From NCBI GenBank assembly GCA_016929395.1, contig JAFGIX010000054.1, positions 1-64,000 on the forward strand: DNA of 64,000 bases, read 5' to 3'. Shown here one piece after another: positions 62,122 through 64,000 of the stretch (position 1 is its first letter; the number at the start of each line of letters is the position of its first letter). This DNA comes from Candidatus Zymogenus saltonus. GTDB taxonomy: Bacteria; Desulfobacterota; Zymogenia; Zymogenales; Zymogenaceae. The translations under genes were made by a program, and so were the position numbers. Under the pieces are notes generated by a model. The model searched no databases and was not told where the DNA came from. It was given only the letters and a program-made list of their open reading frames with translations.

Positions 62122-62775
62122 ATGATCCGCCTCTATCACGTATATAAAAATTACGGCACCGGAGTCGACGCCCTTTCCGATATAAATCTTCACGTGGACA
62201 GAGGGGAGTTCGTCTTTATCACCGGGCCCAGCGGGGCCGGTAAAACCACGCTTTTGAAGCTCCTCTTCATGGCGGAGAGGGCGACAAAAGGGCAGATATT
62301 GATAAACGATCTTAATATCGAGACGTTAAAGAGGAGGAAGATCCCGTATCTCAGGAGGGCCATAGGAGTTGTATTTCAGGATTTTAAGCTCCTGAACTCC
62401 ATTACCGTTCTCGACAACGTCTCGTTCCCCCTGGAGGTGCTGGGACTGCCGAGGCGGGAGATAAGAAAAAGGGTTATGAGGGTGCTTAAATTTGTCGGAT
62501 TGAACAAGAAATATAAACATTATCCCCTGGAGCTTTCGGGCGGTGAACAACAGCGGGTGGCGATTGCGAGGGCAGTGGTTAACGAGCCCCCCATACTCCT
62601 TGCCGACGAGCCTACCGGGAATCTCGATTCCGAGCTTACCCTCGACATAATCAGGCTTTTGGACTACATACACAAGAGGGGAGCCACGGTAATCATGGCG
62701 ACTCACAACAAGGATATCGTCGAGCGGTTTCACAAGAGGCTTGTGTCTCTCGATCGGGGAAGGATTGCAAATTAG
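62122..62775 (+). CDS. ftsE: Cell division ATP-binding protein FtsE
   Basis: The 217-residue ABC ATPase has Walker [10 protein letters not shown], the Q-loop VFQDFKLL, the signature [14 protein letters not shown], Walker [13 protein letters not shown] and the switch His in MATHNKD. With FtsX it controls peptidoglycan hydrolysis at the septum through EnvC. The stop codon directly abuts the ftsX ATG. The start lacks a strong ribosome binding site. Confidence 0.95.
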   Translation: MIRLYHVYKNYGTGVDALSDINLHVDRGEFVFITGPSGAGKTTLLKLLFMAERATKGQILINDLNIETLKRRKIPYLRRAIGVVFQDFKLLNSITVLDNVSFPLEVLGLPRREIRKRVMRVLKFVGLNKKYKHYPLELSGGEQQRVAIARAVVNEPPILLADEPTGNLDSELTLDIIRLLDYIHKRGATVIMATHNKDIVERFHKRLVSLDRGRIAN

Positions 62776-63675
62776 ATGTTATTGACGAGGATTTCTTATT
62801 TTCTAAGAAAGACCTTCTCAAATATCAGGGCGTATCCTCTGGTTAATCTCCTTTCAATTACGACAATTTCGATAGCTTTATTTATCTTTTTTACATATCT
62901 GCTTTTATACATAAATTTAAACGAGCTTCTTATCAGCTTGGGGGAGGAGGTTCAGATTACGGCCTATCTCGCCGACTTCCTCTCGGACGAGGCGGCCGAC
63001 GGGCTTGAAAAAGACATCCTCGAAATCAAGGAGGTCGAGGGGGCAACATATATTTCCAAAGAAGACGCCCTCAAATATCTCGGGGAGATTTTTTCCGGTC
63101 AGGGCGATGTCCTGGAGGGGCTCTCGAAAAATCCCCTCCCGGCGTCGTTCGAGGTGAAGCTCAAAAAAAGATTCAGGACGCCCGAGGACGTGGCCCTCGT
63201 GGCGAAGAAGATCGAAAGAATGAACGGCGTGGATGACGTCGTGTTCGCCAGGGAGTGGCTCTCCAGGTTCTACGAGGTCCAAAAGATCGTGAAGGTAGCG
63301 GGTATTATCATCGGGGTTGTGCTGTCCGTGGCGGTGATCGCCATAATAGCCATAACAATAAAGCTCACCCTCTACGCCAAGAGGGACGAGATTGACATAA
63401 TGAAGCTCGTGGGGGGGACAAACTCCTTCATCAAGATTCCCATGATCTTCGAGGGGATGATGCAGGGATTTTTGGGGTCCGTAATAGCCGTTGGGGCGCT
63501 CTTTTTGACTTATCGCTATTTTATGGAACATTATTACAAGGATGTTGGTCTCTTCTTTGGGGGAATCGAGGTTAATTTCTTTGATCCTGAGATCATTATT
63601 TATTTCTTCATCTTCGGGATCTCACTCGGATTATTCGGGAGCATTATCTCCTTCGGCAGGATGCTGAAGACTTAG
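62776..63675 (+). CDS. ftsX: Cell division membrane protein FtsX
   Basis: The 299-residue product has four membrane helices (about 22-44, 175-197, 222-245 and 270-292) with the FtsX extracytoplasmic loop between the first two (about 50-165). KLVGGTNSFIKIPMIFEG is the family's conserved stretch after helix two. It transmits ATP-driven movement of FtsE to the murein hydrolase activator EnvC, the next gene. Confidence 0.94.
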   Translation: MLLTRISYFLRKTFSNIRAYPLVNLLSITTISIALFIFFTYLLLYINLNELLISLGEEVQITAYLADFLSDEAADGLEKDILEIKEVEGATYISKEDALKYLGEIFSGQGDVLEGLSKNPLPASFEVKLKKRFRTPEDVALVAKKIERMNGVDDVVFAREWLSRFYEVQKIVKVAGIIIGVVLSVAVIAIIAITIKLTLYAKRDEIDIMKLVGGTNSFIKIPMIFEGMMQGFLGSVIAVGALFLTYRYFMEHYYKDVGLFFGGIEVNFFDPEIIIYFFIFGISLGLFGSIISFGRMLKT

Positions 63676-63696
63676 AACCATTTTATCAGATGGGGT

Positions 63697-64000
63697 ATGG
63701 TTGTTTCTGAAAAAAAACGTCACCTGTTCCTGTTTGCAATCATTTTTTCGGCAGGGCTTCTTTTGTCTCCAGGCTTCGGGGCGGCGGACAGCATCGGGAA
63801 AAAGAAGGGAGAACTGACCGAGATTGAGAAGAAGATAAAAGAGAAGAAGGGGGAGATAAATAAGACCAAGAAGAAGGAGAAATCTATTATCGGGGAGATC
63901 TCCCGGATGGACAGGGAGCTGAAAAAGAACGAAAAGGAGATCTCGTATATCGGCTACAAGATAGACAACACGACGTCCTCTATAGAGGACCTCGAGGCAA
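63697..64000 (+). CDS. N-terminal part of an EnvC-like murein hydrolase activator (cut by window edge)
   Basis: From ATG 63697 the frame is open to the end (about 101 codons). It has a signal peptide (FLFAIIFSAGLLLSPGFGA) and then a long Lys/Glu-rich coiled coil (EIEKKIKEKKGEINKTKKKE), as in EnvC, which binds FtsX. The catalytic-like LytM (M23) domain expected at the C-terminus lies outside the window. It follows ftsX by 21 bp in the usual ftsE-ftsX-envC order. Confidence 0.85.
   Translation, partial: MVVSEKKRHLFLFAIIFSAGLLLSPGFGAADSIGKKKGELTEIEKKIKEKKGEINKTKKKEKSIIGEISRMDRELKKNEKEISYIGYKIDNTTSSIEDLEA

Overview
This window looks like chromosomal DNA of an uncultured deltaproteobacterial-type (Desulfobacterota-like) Gram-negative bacterium. 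The evidence is a yebC-ruvC-ruvA-ruvB block, ftsE-ftsX-envC, PATAN/receiver proteins, an MsrB-MsrA fusion, lipoproteins with lipoboxes, and an acyl-CoA ligase/enoyl-CoA hydratase cluster. This placement is inferred from gene content and was not tested phylogenetically.

Region 1 (1-15.75 kb, all + strand, gaps mostly 17-55 bp) is the most unusual part. At least six paralogous exported proteins share one small N-terminal domain after a signal peptide. That domain is joined to different C-terminal modules: PQQ-type beta-propeller repeats (159 and 7034), WG repeats (4928 and 13083), TPRs (6288) and three PDZ domains (14453). A seventh protein ends at the left edge. Interleaved are two membrane Ser/Thr kinases (3434 and 9576), a PP2C phosphatase (8452) and two VWA proteins (1663 and 11896). 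The second kinase carries the same WG repeats outside the membrane. I read this as a modular envelope sensing system built by duplication and C-terminal swapping. Its function is not known to me.

Region 2 (15.9-26.46 kb) is an AT-richer accessory island. It holds an IS3-family remnant, a truncated DUF262 gene, a type I restriction-modification operon with an extra zinc-ribbon gene, a MerR-like regulator under a promoter with a palindrome on its -35 box, two small element genes, and a serine recombinase whose last codons lie inside tRNA-Glu(UUC).

Region 3 (26.8-44 kb) is a set of short transcription units: an O-antigen-ligase-type protein, a LarA-like racemase, a cupin, gpmI, a Ca2+/cation antiporter, a V4R-like protein behind a strong promoter with a start-site palindrome, and MsrB-MsrA. 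A fatty-acyl or aromatic-acyl cluster follows: two acyl-CoA ligases, a nitronate monooxygenase/FabK-like flavoprotein, an enoyl-CoA hydratase and a dienoyl-CoA isomerase. A PATAN-receiver protein ends the region.

Region 4 (44-57.95 kb) holds a penicillin-acylase-family hydrolase with Cys in place of the usual nucleophilic Ser, a large FAD/Fe-S oxidoreductase with a Met-rich tail, a YfcE-like phosphoesterase, a TPR protein, an ArgA-like acetyltransferase, recN, nadK, a signal-less PQQ-repeat protein and two lipoproteins.

Region 5 (58.4-64 kb) is housekeeping: yebC, ruvC (5' end lacks a normal start codon), ruvA, ruvB, a conserved unknown gene, ftsE, ftsX and the start of an EnvC-like gene.
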